Assembly (NCBI GenBank): GCA_036013055.1
Contig: DASCQM010000020.1
Span: 62,001-126,000, forward strand
Source of the DNA: SHYR01 sp036013055
GTDB taxonomy: Bacteria > Chloroflexota > Dehalococcoidia > UBA2979
Reading direction: 5' to 3'
Length of the DNA stretch: 64,000 nucleotides
Position numbers and translations under genes: made by a program. This document shows, one piece after another, positions 7,998 through 15,935 of this stretch (position 1 is the first letter of the stretch; each line of letters opens with the position of its first letter). A model generated the notes under the pieces. The model was given only the letters and a program-made list of their open reading frames with translations. It did no database searches and was not told the origin of the DNA.

Positions 7998-8815
7998 CGT
8001 CGTCCTCCGCGCAGCGCCCCCGCCAGCCGTCGTAGCGGCCGTGCCAGTACCTTACGCGGTGTCACCGACAAGCCGCGAACCTGCTGACGCAACAGCCGAC
8101 GCGCGCCGATCGCTTGCAACGGCACCGGATCGCGAATCAACCCGCGCGTCGCGCCCTGCTCGATGCTCGCGCGGAGGTCTGCGGAGGTGGTGCCGCCGAA
8201 CAGCGTCCTCGCGACGCCGACCTCCTCGATGAAGTGCGCGTCGCTGCCACCGATCTCGGCAATGCGGTAGCGCTCGCGGTTCAGGCGCTGCGCCTTCGCG
8301 CGCGTGACGCGACCGGCAAGGCTCGGGTTGGCGACCTCGATGCCGTCCGGGCGCGTCTCGGCATCGCCATCGCGGAGCAGACGCTCCAACGCGCGCTGGC
8401 CGACGGAACGGGTGAGGTAGGAGAACGGGTGCGGAATCACGGCCATGCCGCCGGCACGGTGAATCGCGGCGATCGTCTCATCGAGTGGCCGCAGCGAGGC
8501 GATCGGCTCGTCGACCCAGAGCGCGAGTAGATGCCCGGCCCGCGTCGTTACCTCGATGCCGGGCACAAACGCGAAGTGGTACTCGCCGCGCGTGTGGACC
8601 TCACGCGCCGCCAACGCGCCGGCGATGTCGTCGTGGTCGGTGATAGCGATGACATCGAGCTCCGTCGCGCGTTCGACGCGGTCGAGGACATCCCGCGCGC
8701 TCGACATCCCGTCGCCGGCGTCGGTGTGGAGATGGAGGTCGGCGACGCCGAAGCGCAGCGCGGAGGCGGAGTCGTTCTCGTCAGCGGTCGCCGTCTGCAT
8801 GGTACGAGCGATCAT
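7994..8815 (-). CDS. PHP-domain phosphoesterase
   Basis: The 273-residue protein has the metal-binding motifs of the polymerase-and-histidinol-phosphatase family in order: ADLHLHTDAGDGM, AITDHDD, a central PGIEVTT, IPHPFSYL, EVANPSL and IGGSDAHF. It resembles the TrpH/YciV type of stand-alone phosphoesterase. The ATG at 8815 lies 7 bp downstream of the acyltransferase stop; a second ATG at 8800 is possible. It sits inside the inositol-lipid gene run between an acyltransferase and the mannosyltransferase. A role in removing the phosphate from phosphatidylinositol phosphate is an attractive inference, not shown by sequence. Confidence 0.85.
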   Translation of the reverse strand: MIARTMQTATADENDSASALRFGVADLHLHTDAGDGMSSARDVLDRVERATELDVIAITDHDDIAGALAAREVHTRGEYHFAFVPGIEVTTRAGHLLALWVDEPIASLRPLDETIAAIHRAGGMAVIPHPFSYLTRSVGQRALERLLRDGDAETRPDGIEVANPSLAGRVTRAKAQRLNRERYRIAEIGGSDAHFIEEVGVARTLFGGTTSADLRASIEQGATRGLIRDPVPLQAIGARRLLRQQVRGLSVTPRKVLARPLRRLAGALRGGRR

Positions 8816-8822
8816 ACGAGCA

Positions 8823-9737
8823 CTACGTCGCCTCGGAGCCGGCACGATCGGTGCCCGCGCCGCCCGACCAGACCGCGTGGAGGGCGAACCATTGCTCAGG
8901 GGCGGCGGCGATTCCACGCTCCAGCGCGCCCGCGACCTGCCGCATCCCCGCCGCGAGATCGATCTCGCGATCGCCGCTGCGCTCGAACTCCAGCGGGGCG
9001 TGGAACTCCACTCGGTAGCGCGCCGCCCCCTCGCGCAGCCCGAAGATCGGCAGTAGCGCCGCGTTCGTCCGCAGCGCGAGCTGCACCGGTCCGGCCGGCA
9101 GTGACGCGCGCTCGCCGAAGAACGGCACGCTGATCCCGGCGTCCTGGATGTCGCGATCGCCGAGGATGGCGACGATCCCGCCCGCGCGTAGCGTCTCAAG
9201 CGCCTCTCTCACACCGCCGCGATCCGCCGGAACGAATCGCACGCCCGGTGTCGCACGCACACGGTCCATCAGCGCATGCACCTGCGGCGGCGAGAGCACC
9301 TCCACGAGCACGACCATCTCCAGACCGAGGTAACTCGCGGCGCGGAAGATGTACTCGGGGCTGCCAAGGTGCGCCGAGAGCAGGATCACTCCGCAGCCGC
9401 GGTCATACGCCTCGAAGAAGTGATTCACGCCCTCGAAGTCCCGTACCTCGTCGAACGCCTCGACGGCGGTCAGCCGCGGAGCGCGGGCGAGGTCCACGTA
9501 GTAGCGCGCTGCGTTGCGTACGACGCCGTGAGCGGCGCTGTCGACGTTGGACGCCACTACCGGCTCGCCGGTGCCGTCAGCGAGCACGTGGCGCATGTGG
9601 TCGCGCGTCGTCGCCTGCAGCCGAGGAGAGAGGTGCCAGGCCAGCGCTGCCACGAAGTCGGCACCAGCGTAGAGCACGCCCCCCGGCAGCCTGCCGAGCA
9701 CGCGCACGAGCAGCCAGAGCATCGCGAATCTCAGCAC
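8823..9737 (-). CDS. LpxL/PatA-type lysophospholipid acyltransferase (second copy)
   Basis: The 304-residue protein has one N-terminal hydrophobic helix and the HX4E active site H123-LGSP-E128, followed by VPADRGGVREAL and IVAILGDRD, the conserved blocks of the HtrB/LpxL/PatA acyltransferase family. In actinobacteria PatA of this family acylates the mannose of PIM1/PIM2, which fits the PimA-like neighbour. The GTG start at 9737 directly abuts the TAG of the preceding acyltransferase with no gap. Both paralogs begin MLRF with similar N-terminal helices, so they look like an old tandem duplication with the present copy having Glu instead of Asp in the motif. Confidence 0.85.
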   Translation of the reverse strand: MLRFAMLWLLVRVLGRLPGGVLYAGADFVAALAWHLSPRLQATTRDHMRHVLADGTGEPVVASNVDSAAHGVVRNAARYYVDLARAPRLTAVEAFDEVRDFEGVNHFFEAYDRGCGVILLSAHLGSPEYIFRAASYLGLEMVVLVEVLSPPQVHALMDRVRATPGVRFVPADRGGVREALETLRAGGIVAILGDRDIQDAGISVPFFGERASLPAGPVQLALRTNAALLPIFGLREGAARYRVEFHAPLEFERSGDREIDLAAGMRQVAGALERGIAAAPEQWFALHAVWSGGAGTDRAGSEAT

Positions 9738-10622
9738 CTAGGCACCCTCGCTCGTGCGGGCCGCGTCCATGTCATCGAGCCAGAGGCTGCGGAAGATGTA
9801 CCACTGATCGGGATAGCGGCGTACGGAGCGCTCCAGCGATGAGACGATCGACTGCGTGAGCTGCTGCACGTCGCCGTCCGCGTCGTCGCTCTGCTCGTAC
9901 TCGACACGCTCCAGCGTGACGCTGAATCGCTCCCCGCCCAGTCGCTCGCGCGCCAGCATCGCCGTGACCACGGACGCTCCGCTGCGCAGCGCGATGCGAG
10001 CCGGGCCGTCGGGAATTGCGATCGTTCCACCGAAGAACTGCACCTCGGTACCGGCCTGCGGCTGGGGAACGTCGGTCAGCACCGCCACCACCTCGTTGCG
10101 ACGGAGGGCGCGCAGGATGCCGGGGCCGGGGCGGTCAGCAGCGATGATTCGCATCCCAAGACGCTCCCGCGTCCCGACCACGAGTCGCTCCATCGCCGGG
10201 TTGTCGAAGCGGTCGGCGAGCGCGACGACCGGCAGGCGGCCGGCGACGCGAGCCGCAGCCATGTCCCAGTTGCCGAAGTGCATCGTGACGAGGATCAGTC
10301 CGGAGCCAGTGCGTGCCTGCTCGAAGAGCGCCCAGTCGTCGAACGGCACGCGCCACTCAAGCTCGGCGGGCGTGACCCGGCCCATGCGCAGGAAGTCGAT
10401 CAGGTACTGCCCGTAGAACGCGAACGAGCGACGCGCGTGGCGTCCGGCAAGCGCCGCATCGCCGTCGGCGGGGCGCAGCATGTTCGCGATGCAGCGTCGA
10501 CGGCCACCGGCCCAGGCGTAGTACGTCAGCACGCCGCCGAGATGCGCGAGCGGGTAGCTGAGACGCAGCGGCAGTGAGCCAACGAGCCAGACGGCGATGC
10601 GCAGAACCACGAATCGCAGCAT
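9738..10622 (-). CDS. LpxL/PatA-type lysophospholipid acyltransferase (first copy)
   Basis: The 294-residue protein has an N-terminal membrane helix and the classical HX4D motif HFGNWD (H115, D120) in ILVTMHFGNWDMA. It also shows NPAMERLVVGTRERLG, VVAVLTDVPQ and the C-terminal RYPDQWYIFRSLW, which are typical of LpxL-family inner-membrane acyltransferases. It is probably the second gene of the unit headed by ino1, 100 bp downstream of the ino1 stop. In this context transfer of an acyl chain to a phosphatidylinositol mannoside is the likely role. Lipid A acylation is unlikely because no other lipid A gene is present here. Confidence 0.87.
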   Translation of the reverse strand: MLRFVVLRIAVWLVGSLPLRLSYPLAHLGGVLTYYAWAGGRRRCIANMLRPADGDAALAGRHARRSFAFYGQYLIDFLRMGRVTPAELEWRVPFDDWALFEQARTGSGLILVTMHFGNWDMAAARVAGRLPVVALADRFDNPAMERLVVGTRERLGMRIIAADRPGPGILRALRRNEVVAVLTDVPQPQAGTEVQFFGGTIAIPDGPARIALRSGASVVTAMLARERLGGERFSVTLERVEYEQSDDADGDVQQLTQSIVSSLERSVRRYPDQWYIFRSLWLDDMDAARTSEGA

Positions 10623-10722
10623 CGGAGACGACCTCCGCAGCGCCGATCTCCCGCGGTGCTCTATCCCACGTTGCTGAGTTTTCGAGGCGCCGAGACGGCG
10701 CCGCGATCAACCCTCGATGGGG

Positions 10723-11805
10723 CTAGCCGGCGATGAACGCCTCGACGCCGTCGCGGGCATCTTCGTCGAGCATCTGCGTCGGTGGTGACTTCATGAAGTA
10801 GGCCGAGGGGTCGAGCAGCGGGCCGCCGATGCCACGGTCGAGCGCCAGCTTGGCGCAACGCACGGCATCGATCACCACGCCAGCTGAGTTGGGGCTGTCC
10901 CAGACCTCGAGCTTCGTCTCCGCCATTAGCGGCACATCGCCGAAGGTCGTGCCCTCCATGCGGATGTGGCACCACTTGCGGTCGAGCAGCCACGGGACGT
11001 GGTCGGAGGGGCCAACGTGCACATCGTTGGTGCCCATCTCGTACTCGATCTGGGAGGTGACCGCGTTCGTCTTGGAGATCTTCTTCGACTCCAGCCGCTC
11101 GCGCTCCAGCATGTTCAGGAAGTCAGTATTGCCACCGAAGTTGAGCTGGTAGGTGCGGTCGATCTGCACGCCGCGATCCTGGAAGAGCCGTGCAAGCGTG
11201 CGGTGCAGGATCGTCGCGCCGACCTGCGACTTGATGTCGTCGCCGATGATCGGCACGCCCGCCTCCGTGAAGCGCTCGGCCCAATACTCCTCGCGTGCAA
11301 TGAACACGGGAATGCAGTTGATCATGGCGCAGCCGGCGGCGAGCACCTGTTCCACGTACCACTTGGTCGCCTCCTCGGAGCCGACCGGCAGGTAGTTGAT
11401 CACGACGTCAGTGTTCGTGTCCTTGAGGATGCCGACGATATCGGCGGTCGGGCCGTCGGCCTTGGTGATCACGTCTGAGAGGTACTTGCCGAGACCATCG
11501 TGCGTCATCCCGCGCTGGACCTTCACGCCGGTCTTCGGGACGTCGGTGAACTTGATCGTGTTGTTCTGGCCGCTCTCGATCGCCTCGGAAATGTCCTTGC
11601 CGACCTTGTCGGCGTCCACGTCGAAGGCGGCGGTGAAGTTGATGTCGCGGATGTGGTAGCCGCCGAGGACCGGATGCATGAGGCCCGGGATCTTGTCGCC
11701 GGATTCGGCGTTCTTGTAGTACTCGATGCCCTGGACAAGCGATGAGGCGCAGTTCCCCACGCCGATGATCGCTACGTTGACTTTCCCATTCTCCGACTCT
11801 GCCAT
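10723..11805 (-). CDS. ino1: Inositol-3-phosphate synthase
   Basis: The ~360-residue enzyme converts glucose-6-phosphate to myo-inositol-3-phosphate using NAD. It shows the NAD-binding start VAIIGVGNCASSLVQGIEYY, the central NYLPVGSEEA, the catalytic-region motif LNFGGNTDFLNM, then SKTNAVTSQ and GPSDHVPWL. The size matches the short actinobacterial/archaeal type, not the ~510-residue eukaryotic type. The ATG at 11805 (MAESENGK) is preferred over an in-frame ATG at 11823 because the latter adds only MRGPPP and would overlap the AGAGGA ribosome site. It is the first gene of the inositol-lipid cluster. Confidence 0.95.
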   Translation of the reverse strand: MAESENGKVNVAIIGVGNCASSLVQGIEYYKNAESGDKIPGLMHPVLGGYHIRDINFTAAFDVDADKVGKDISEAIESGQNNTIKFTDVPKTGVKVQRGMTHDGLGKYLSDVITKADGPTADIVGILKDTNTDVVINYLPVGSEEATKWYVEQVLAAGCAMINCIPVFIAREEYWAERFTEAGVPIIGDDIKSQVGATILHRTLARLFQDRGVQIDRTYQLNFGGNTDFLNMLERERLESKKISKTNAVTSQIEYEMGTNDVHVGPSDHVPWLLDRKWCHIRMEGTTFGDVPLMAETKLEVWDSPNSAGVVIDAVRCAKLALDRGIGGPLLDPSAYFMKSPPTQMLDEDARDGVEAFIAG

Positions 11806-11971
11806 TGGGGGAGGTCCTCTCATCTCATCTCGTGCGCGACTGAGTCAGAGGCGAGCCTCGACCGTCCAGCGGATTGGTGCGGGATCTTGAACTTCGGGTG
11901 CTCAGTCTATCAGAGCATCGGGCTCATCTGCGAACAGGCGTTCGCTGCGGCGATCGACTGGTCTTGAGACA

Positions 11972-12001
11972 CAGCAACGCCGCCATTTGGCGGCGTTGCT
12001 G
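11972..12001 (-). terminator. 13-bp stem hairpin downstream of the DUF5679 gene
   Basis: A perfect inverted repeat with arms at 11972-11984 and 11989-12001 and a 4-base ATTT loop (arm core GCAACGCCGCC). It is 19 bp past the end of the zinc-ribbon gene. On the minus strand it is followed by TGTGTCT, a weak T-rich tract. Confidence 0.7.
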
Positions 12002-12020
12002 CATTAGCCTTGAGTCGAGA

Positions 12021-12173
12021 CTAGGCGGCGCTCGTCGCCTTCCCAATCTTGAACATCTTCGTGCCACAGACCGGGCAGATACCCGTCGTCGCGTTCTTGC
12101 CATTCTTCATCGTGTACGGCTGGGGGTCGTTCATCTCACGCTTGGTCCGGCACTTCAGACAATAGGCTTCCAT
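12021..12173 (-). CDS. Small DUF5679 zinc-ribbon protein
   Basis: The 50-residue protein reads MEAYCLKCRTKREMNDPQPY, then a Lys/Asn-rich turn and ICPVCGTKMFKIGKA. Two CxxC knuckles (C5-C8 and the CPVC pair) form a zinc ribbon. Proteins nearly identical in pattern are widespread in Chloroflexota, with unknown function. The ATG at 12173 has a good GGAGGA ribosome site 4-5 bases upstream; an upstream in-frame ATG at 12230 is not supported. The gene is monocistronic, with its own promoter and a terminator hairpin. Confidence 0.88.
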   Translation of the reverse strand: MEAYCLKCRTKREMNDPQPYTMKNGKNATTGICPVCGTKMFKIGKATSAA

Positions 12174-12287
12174 CGGTTCCTCCTCGATCGGCCCTGATTC
12201 CGAGCCCGCTAAATTCCGGCAGTCGGCCACCGCACCGCCCCGGGGAACCAGCTGCGGCTCGGAAGCTGCAACTGGAGGCTGAGTCCA

Positions 12288-12316
12288 GAATTACTTCAGT
12301 CGAACGAACCTGTCAA
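12288..12316 (-). promoter_or_regulatory. Promoter of the DUF5679 gene
   Basis: On the minus strand a consensus TTGACA (12316-12311) and TAATTC (12293-12288) are spaced by 17 bases. Transcription would start near 12281, giving a leader of about 105 nt before the ATG at 12173. Confidence 0.75.
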
Positions 12317-12323
12317 ACTTGTA

Positions 12324-12342
12324 ACTGAGACTGTCTCTCAGT
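12324..12342 (-). terminator. Hairpin at the truB stop codon
   Basis: Arms ACTGAGA (12324-12330) and TCTCAGT (12336-12342) flank a 5-base loop directly after the truB TAG. The following bases on the minus strand (TTACAAGTTTG) are moderately T-rich. It abuts the downstream promoter. Confidence 0.5.
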
Positions 12343-13320
12343 CTAGATCTTCGCCTTCGACGCCGGGAAGACCCGATAGGGGTGCCACGATCCTGGAATC
12401 GCTCCCGACTCAAGCAGCGCCACCAGCGCTCCGTCGGGCCCGTATCCCCGTGCCCGCTCGCCCGGATCGCCCGCGCGTACGAGGTCAACCAGCGAGGGAC
12501 GCACGTCACCCCCGTTGCGCGCCGCGCCGACCGATTCACGATTGAGAATCACTGCGGGCCAGTCGAGGATCACCGAATCTGGTGCGTGCACCAGCGTCTC
12601 CGTATCACACTCGGCGAGTCGCTCCTCGACTTCCGCCAGCGGCACGGAAGCGCCCTCGTTGAACCTGCCGACGGCCGTTCGACGTAGCGCGCTGAGGTGC
12701 CCGCCGACGCCGAGCGTCGCTCCGAGCTCGCTCGCAAGTGCACGCATGTAGAAGCCCTTGCCGCATTCGACGTCAACCGTGACGTGCGTAGCTTCGACGC
12801 TGACGAGACTCAGCGAGTAGACGGTGACCGGGCGCGGGTCGAGCTGGTGCGGCTTGCCGGCTCGCGCTGCCTTGTAGGCCGGCACGCCGTTTCGCTTCAC
12901 GGCGCTGAACGCGGGCGGGGTCTGCATCAGTTCACCCTCGAATGCCCCGAGCGCGCGCTCGATCTCGGCTGCCGTCACTGCCGAAGCGTCAGATTCCGCG
13001 ACGACGTCGCCGTCAGAATCGAACGTGTCGGTGGCGACACCGAGTGTGATCACGCCTCGGTAGCGCTTCCGAGCGTCCATCAGCTCGTCGACGAGCTTCG
13101 TCGCCTCGCCGAGCGCGATCGGCAGCACGCCGGTAGCGAGCGGATCGAGCGTCCCGGTGTGGCCGACCTTCTTTGTCCGCGCCGCGTGCCGCACCCGACG
13201 CACCACGTCGAACGAGGTCATGCCGGTTGGCTTGTCGACGTTCACGAACCCGGCGGGCGTCTCGCGCGGCCGGGCGGACTCAGTCTCGGAGGCGTCTGTC
13301 TGCGTCTGGTCGGCGGTCAT
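12343..13320 (-). CDS. truB: tRNA pseudouridine-55 synthase
   Basis: The 325-residue enzyme makes pseudouridine 55 in the T-loop of tRNAs. The catalytic motif GHTGTLDPLATGVLP is visible with D59. KGFYMRALASELG and an unusual C-terminal PUA-like region (residues ~245-325) follow. The start at 13320 (MTADQTQTDASETES) adds a short polar leader of ~20 residues before GFVNVDKPTGMTS; it begins 4 bp after the rbfA stop. The order nusA-ylxR-infB-rbfA-truB is the standard translation-initiation operon. Confidence 0.96.
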   Translation of the reverse strand: MTADQTQTDASETESARPRETPAGFVNVDKPTGMTSFDVVRRVRHAARTKKVGHTGTLDPLATGVLPIALGEATKLVDELMDARKRYRGVITLGVATDTFDSDGDVVAESDASAVTAAEIERALGAFEGELMQTPPAFSAVKRNGVPAYKAARAGKPHQLDPRPVTVYSLSLVSVEATHVTVDVECGKGFYMRALASELGATLGVGGHLSALRRTAVGRFNEGASVPLAEVEERLAECDTETLVHAPDSVILDWPAVILNRESVGAARNGGDVRPSLVDLVRAGDPGERARGYGPDGALVALLESGAIPGSWHPYRVFPASKAKI

Positions 13321-13324
13321 CGCG

Positions 13325-13690
13325 TCAGGCCTCGGGGCCGTTCGTCTTGAGGTCGCGCAGCAACGTGGCCAGCCGGTCGCCCTCCTCGATCGAGTGATCG
13401 GCGACGAAGGTAAGTCGCGGCACACGACGCAGCGTGAGCCGCTTCATCAGCTCGCGGTGGAGATAGGGCTCGGTGCGCTCCAGCGCCTCCAGCACCTCGT
13501 CGAACCCCGCCTTGCCATCCTCGGCGAGCAGGCTCACGGAGATGCGCGCGCGCCGGAAGTCGGGGGTGAGCTCGACCTTAGTGATCGAGAGCATGACGTC
13601 GGTCAGCGCAGGGTGCTTCACGTTGCGCATGAGGAGATCAGCGATCTCCGTCTGCAACTGATCGCCGACCTTCTCGGTGCGACGGCTCAT
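13325..13690 (-). CDS. rbfA: Ribosome-binding factor A
   Basis: The 121-residue protein has the single KH-like domain of RbfA, beginning MSRRTEKVGDQLQTEIADLL, with the LSITKVELTPDFRRARI strand and the C-terminal VPRLTFVADHSIEEGDRL. RbfA binds the 30S subunit and helps mature the 5' end of 16S rRNA. It lies between infB (50 bp away) and truB (4 bp away), as expected. Confidence 0.95.
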   Translation of the reverse strand: MSRRTEKVGDQLQTEIADLLMRNVKHPALTDVMLSITKVELTPDFRRARISVSLLAEDGKAGFDEVLEALERTEPYLHRELMKRLTLRRVPRLTFVADHSIEEGDRLATLLRDLKTNGPEA

Positions 13691-13740
13691 GGCGTCTCCA
13701 GATTCGTCAGCGCTGCTCGGTGCCCCGTGGGCGGCCGTGC

Positions 13741-15585
13741 CTAGCGCGTCCGCTCCATGTGGTAGGCGACGATCTCATCGCCCTCCTCGAAGGCAGTGAA
13801 GCCGTCGATCATGATTCCACATTCGAGACCGGCGTCGACTTCGGTGACGTCGTTCTCGACGCGCTTGAGGCTGCCGATCTTCGACTCGTGGAGCTGCTCG
13901 CCATTGCGGAGAACGCGGGTTAGCGAGTTGCGCGTGACCTTTCCGCTGGTCACGAAGCTGCCGGCGATCGCGTTGCGGCGACCGAGCCGGAAGACGGCCC
14001 TGACCGCGATGCGCGCGTCTTCCTGCTCCTCGTAGACCGGGTCGAGCAGGCCCTGTACGGCCTTCTCAACATCCTCGATCACGTCGTAGATCACGTCGTA
14101 GTTGGTGATCTCGATGTGCTCGGACGTGGCGAGACGCTGCGCGCCCGCCTCGGTCGGGGTGTTGAATCCGAGGATCACACCCTGGGCGGCGACCGCCAGG
14201 TTCACATCGGACTCGTTGACCGATCCGGCCGCAGCGTGGATCACCTTCACGTTCACCTCGTCGAGACCGAGTTCCTCCAGCGCGCGTACCAGCGGTTCGA
14301 TCGAACCCTGCACGTCGGTCTTCAGCACGAGGTTGAAGTCCTTCACCGTGCCCGAGTGGATCTCGCCGAAGAGCGTCTCCAGCGTGATGCGCGGCTTGTC
14401 GCCGCCGGTCGCCTCGCTCGCGCGACGCCGCGTATCGGCCTCGCGGCGCGCGACCTTCTCGCTCGCCATCACGGTCACACGCTCGCCAGCCAGCGGCACT
14501 TCCGAGAGCCCTAGCAGCGCGACAGGCGTCGATGGCCCGGCGGTCTTGATGCGCTTGCCGTCCTGGTCTTCCATCGCCTTCACGCGCCCGTACGCCATGC
14601 CGGCGATCACCGCATCGCTCTGGTTCAGCGTCCCCGTCTGCACGAGCACGGTGGCAACCACGCCACGATGACGGTCCGTCGCCGCCTCGAGCACGATGCC
14701 GACGGCGTCGCGCGCCGGGTCGGCCTTCGGCTCATCGAGGTCGCTGACGAGCAGCACGCTCTCCAGCAACAGGTCGACGCCCTCGCCCTTGAGCGCGGAG
14801 ACGGGCACGACGACGATGTCGCCGCCGTACTCCTCCGGCACGAGCTGCACTTCCATCAATTGCTGCTTCGCGCGGTCGGGGTTGGCGTTCTCGACATCGA
14901 TCTTGTTCAGCGCGACGACCAGTGGCACGCCAGCTGCGCGAACGTGGTCGATCGCCTCTCGCGTCTGCGGCATCACACCGTCATCCGCTGCCACGACGAT
15001 GATCGCGACGTCGGTGACCTGCGCCCCGCGGGCGCGCATCTCCGTGAACGCCTCGTGGCCCGGTGTGTCGACGAAGGTGACCAGTCGGCCGTCCGGTGCG
15101 GCAGCCTGGTAGGCGCCGATGTGCTGCGTGATGCCGCCAGCCTCGCCATCGACGACGCTGGCGTGACGGATGCTGTCCAGCAGCGTCGTCTTACCGTGGT
15201 CGACGTGGCCAAGCACGGTGACGACAGGCGCGCGCGTCTCAAGCACCGCACCTTCCGCCTCCTCGACGCGCATCGAGGTGGCCTGCACCTCTGCGCCATC
15301 GTCGGACGCAGGCTCTGCCGCGTCGGCGGCGGGCACGGAGCTCTCTTCTTCCGGCACGAAGCCGAGGTCGGCAGCGACCACGGCAGCGGTGTCGAAGTCC
15401 ACGACCTGGTTGATCGTGGCCATCACGCCGTTCTTCATCAGCTCCTTGATGATGTCGATCGCCGTCACATCGAGCAGGTCGGCGAGGTCGTTGACGACGA
15501 TCGCCTGGGGGATGCGAACGGTCGGCTCCGCGGCCTGCGCGGCAACCGGTTCTGCTGGCTGTCCTGTTTCGGGTGCCTGTGTCAT
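13741..15585 (-). CDS. infB: Translation initiation factor IF-2
   Basis: The 614-residue GTPase brings initiator fMet-tRNA to the 30S subunit. The N-terminal IF2N domain (about residues 25-75, IPQAIVVNDLADLLD) is followed by the G domain: G1 GHVDHGKTT (126-134), G3 FVDTPGHEAF, G4 ALNKIDVE. Domains II-IV follow, ending FEEGDEIVAYHMERTR. It is the compact form without the long basic N-terminal extension of enterobacterial IF2. The ATG at 15585 has an AGGAGGGA ribosome site and overlaps the ylxR stop (ATGA). Confidence 0.97.
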   Translation of the reverse strand: MTQAPETGQPAEPVAAQAAEPTVRIPQAIVVNDLADLLDVTAIDIIKELMKNGVMATINQVVDFDTAAVVAADLGFVPEEESSVPAADAAEPASDDGAEVQATSMRVEEAEGAVLETRAPVVTVLGHVDHGKTTLLDSIRHASVVDGEAGGITQHIGAYQAAAPDGRLVTFVDTPGHEAFTEMRARGAQVTDVAIIVVAADDGVMPQTREAIDHVRAAGVPLVVALNKIDVENANPDRAKQQLMEVQLVPEEYGGDIVVVPVSALKGEGVDLLLESVLLVSDLDEPKADPARDAVGIVLEAATDRHRGVVATVLVQTGTLNQSDAVIAGMAYGRVKAMEDQDGKRIKTAGPSTPVALLGLSEVPLAGERVTVMASEKVARREADTRRRASEATGGDKPRITLETLFGEIHSGTVKDFNLVLKTDVQGSIEPLVRALEELGLDEVNVKVIHAAAGSVNESDVNLAVAAQGVILGFNTPTEAGAQRLATSEHIEITNYDVIYDVIEDVEKAVQGLLDPVYEEQEDARIAVRAVFRLGRRNAIAGSFVTSGKVTRNSLTRVLRNGEQLHESKIGSLKRVENDVTEVDAGLECGIMIDGFTAFEEGDEIVAYHMERTR

Positions 15586-15893
15586 GCGCCCGTCCCTCCT
15601 GCGGTAACTGCGAGTCGCACCGAGGTGCGGGCGAACTCGCGCAATGCTTCTTGATCGGCGGCGACGAGCTTCACGCGCAACGCGCTCGACAGCGCCGGAC
15701 TGTCCAGCGCCTGATCCCAGCACGCCGTCTCGGAGCAGAGGTAGGCGCCCCGCCCGGGGCTCCGTCCGCCCTCGTCGACCTGCACGTGCCCGTCAGCGGT
15801 GCGCACGAGCCGGATCAGATCCTGCTTCTCGCGCTCAGAGCGACAGGCGACACAGCGACGCGTCGGGACGTGCCTCGTCCGCGCTGCCGTCAT
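15582..15893 (-). CDS. ylxR: YlxR/DUF448 RNA-binding protein
   Basis: The ~103-residue protein has the DUF448 signatures RRCVACRSEREKQDLIRLV and GRSPGRGAYLC. Homologues are small RNA- or RNase-associated proteins located between nusA and infB in many bacteria, and this one is in that place. ATG at 15893 follows a GGTGGAG ribosome site by 4 bases; a GTG three codons earlier (15902) overlaps that site and is less likely. The C-terminus overlaps the infB start by 4 bases. Confidence 0.93.
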   Translation of the reverse strand: MTAARTRHVPTRRCVACRSEREKQDLIRLVRTADGHVQVDEGGRSPGRGAYLCSETACWDQALDSPALSSALRVKLVAADQEALREFARTSVRLAVTAGGTGA

Positions 15894-15935
15894 CGTCTCC
15901 ACCCTTCGCGGTGCGTTCCGCTCTCTCTGTCGCGC

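Noticed and set aside
8816..9199. Longer PHP protein starting at 9199
   Set aside because: The extra N-terminus is antisense-like Arg/Ser-rich sequence inside the acyltransferase gene; the PHP fold starts after 8815.
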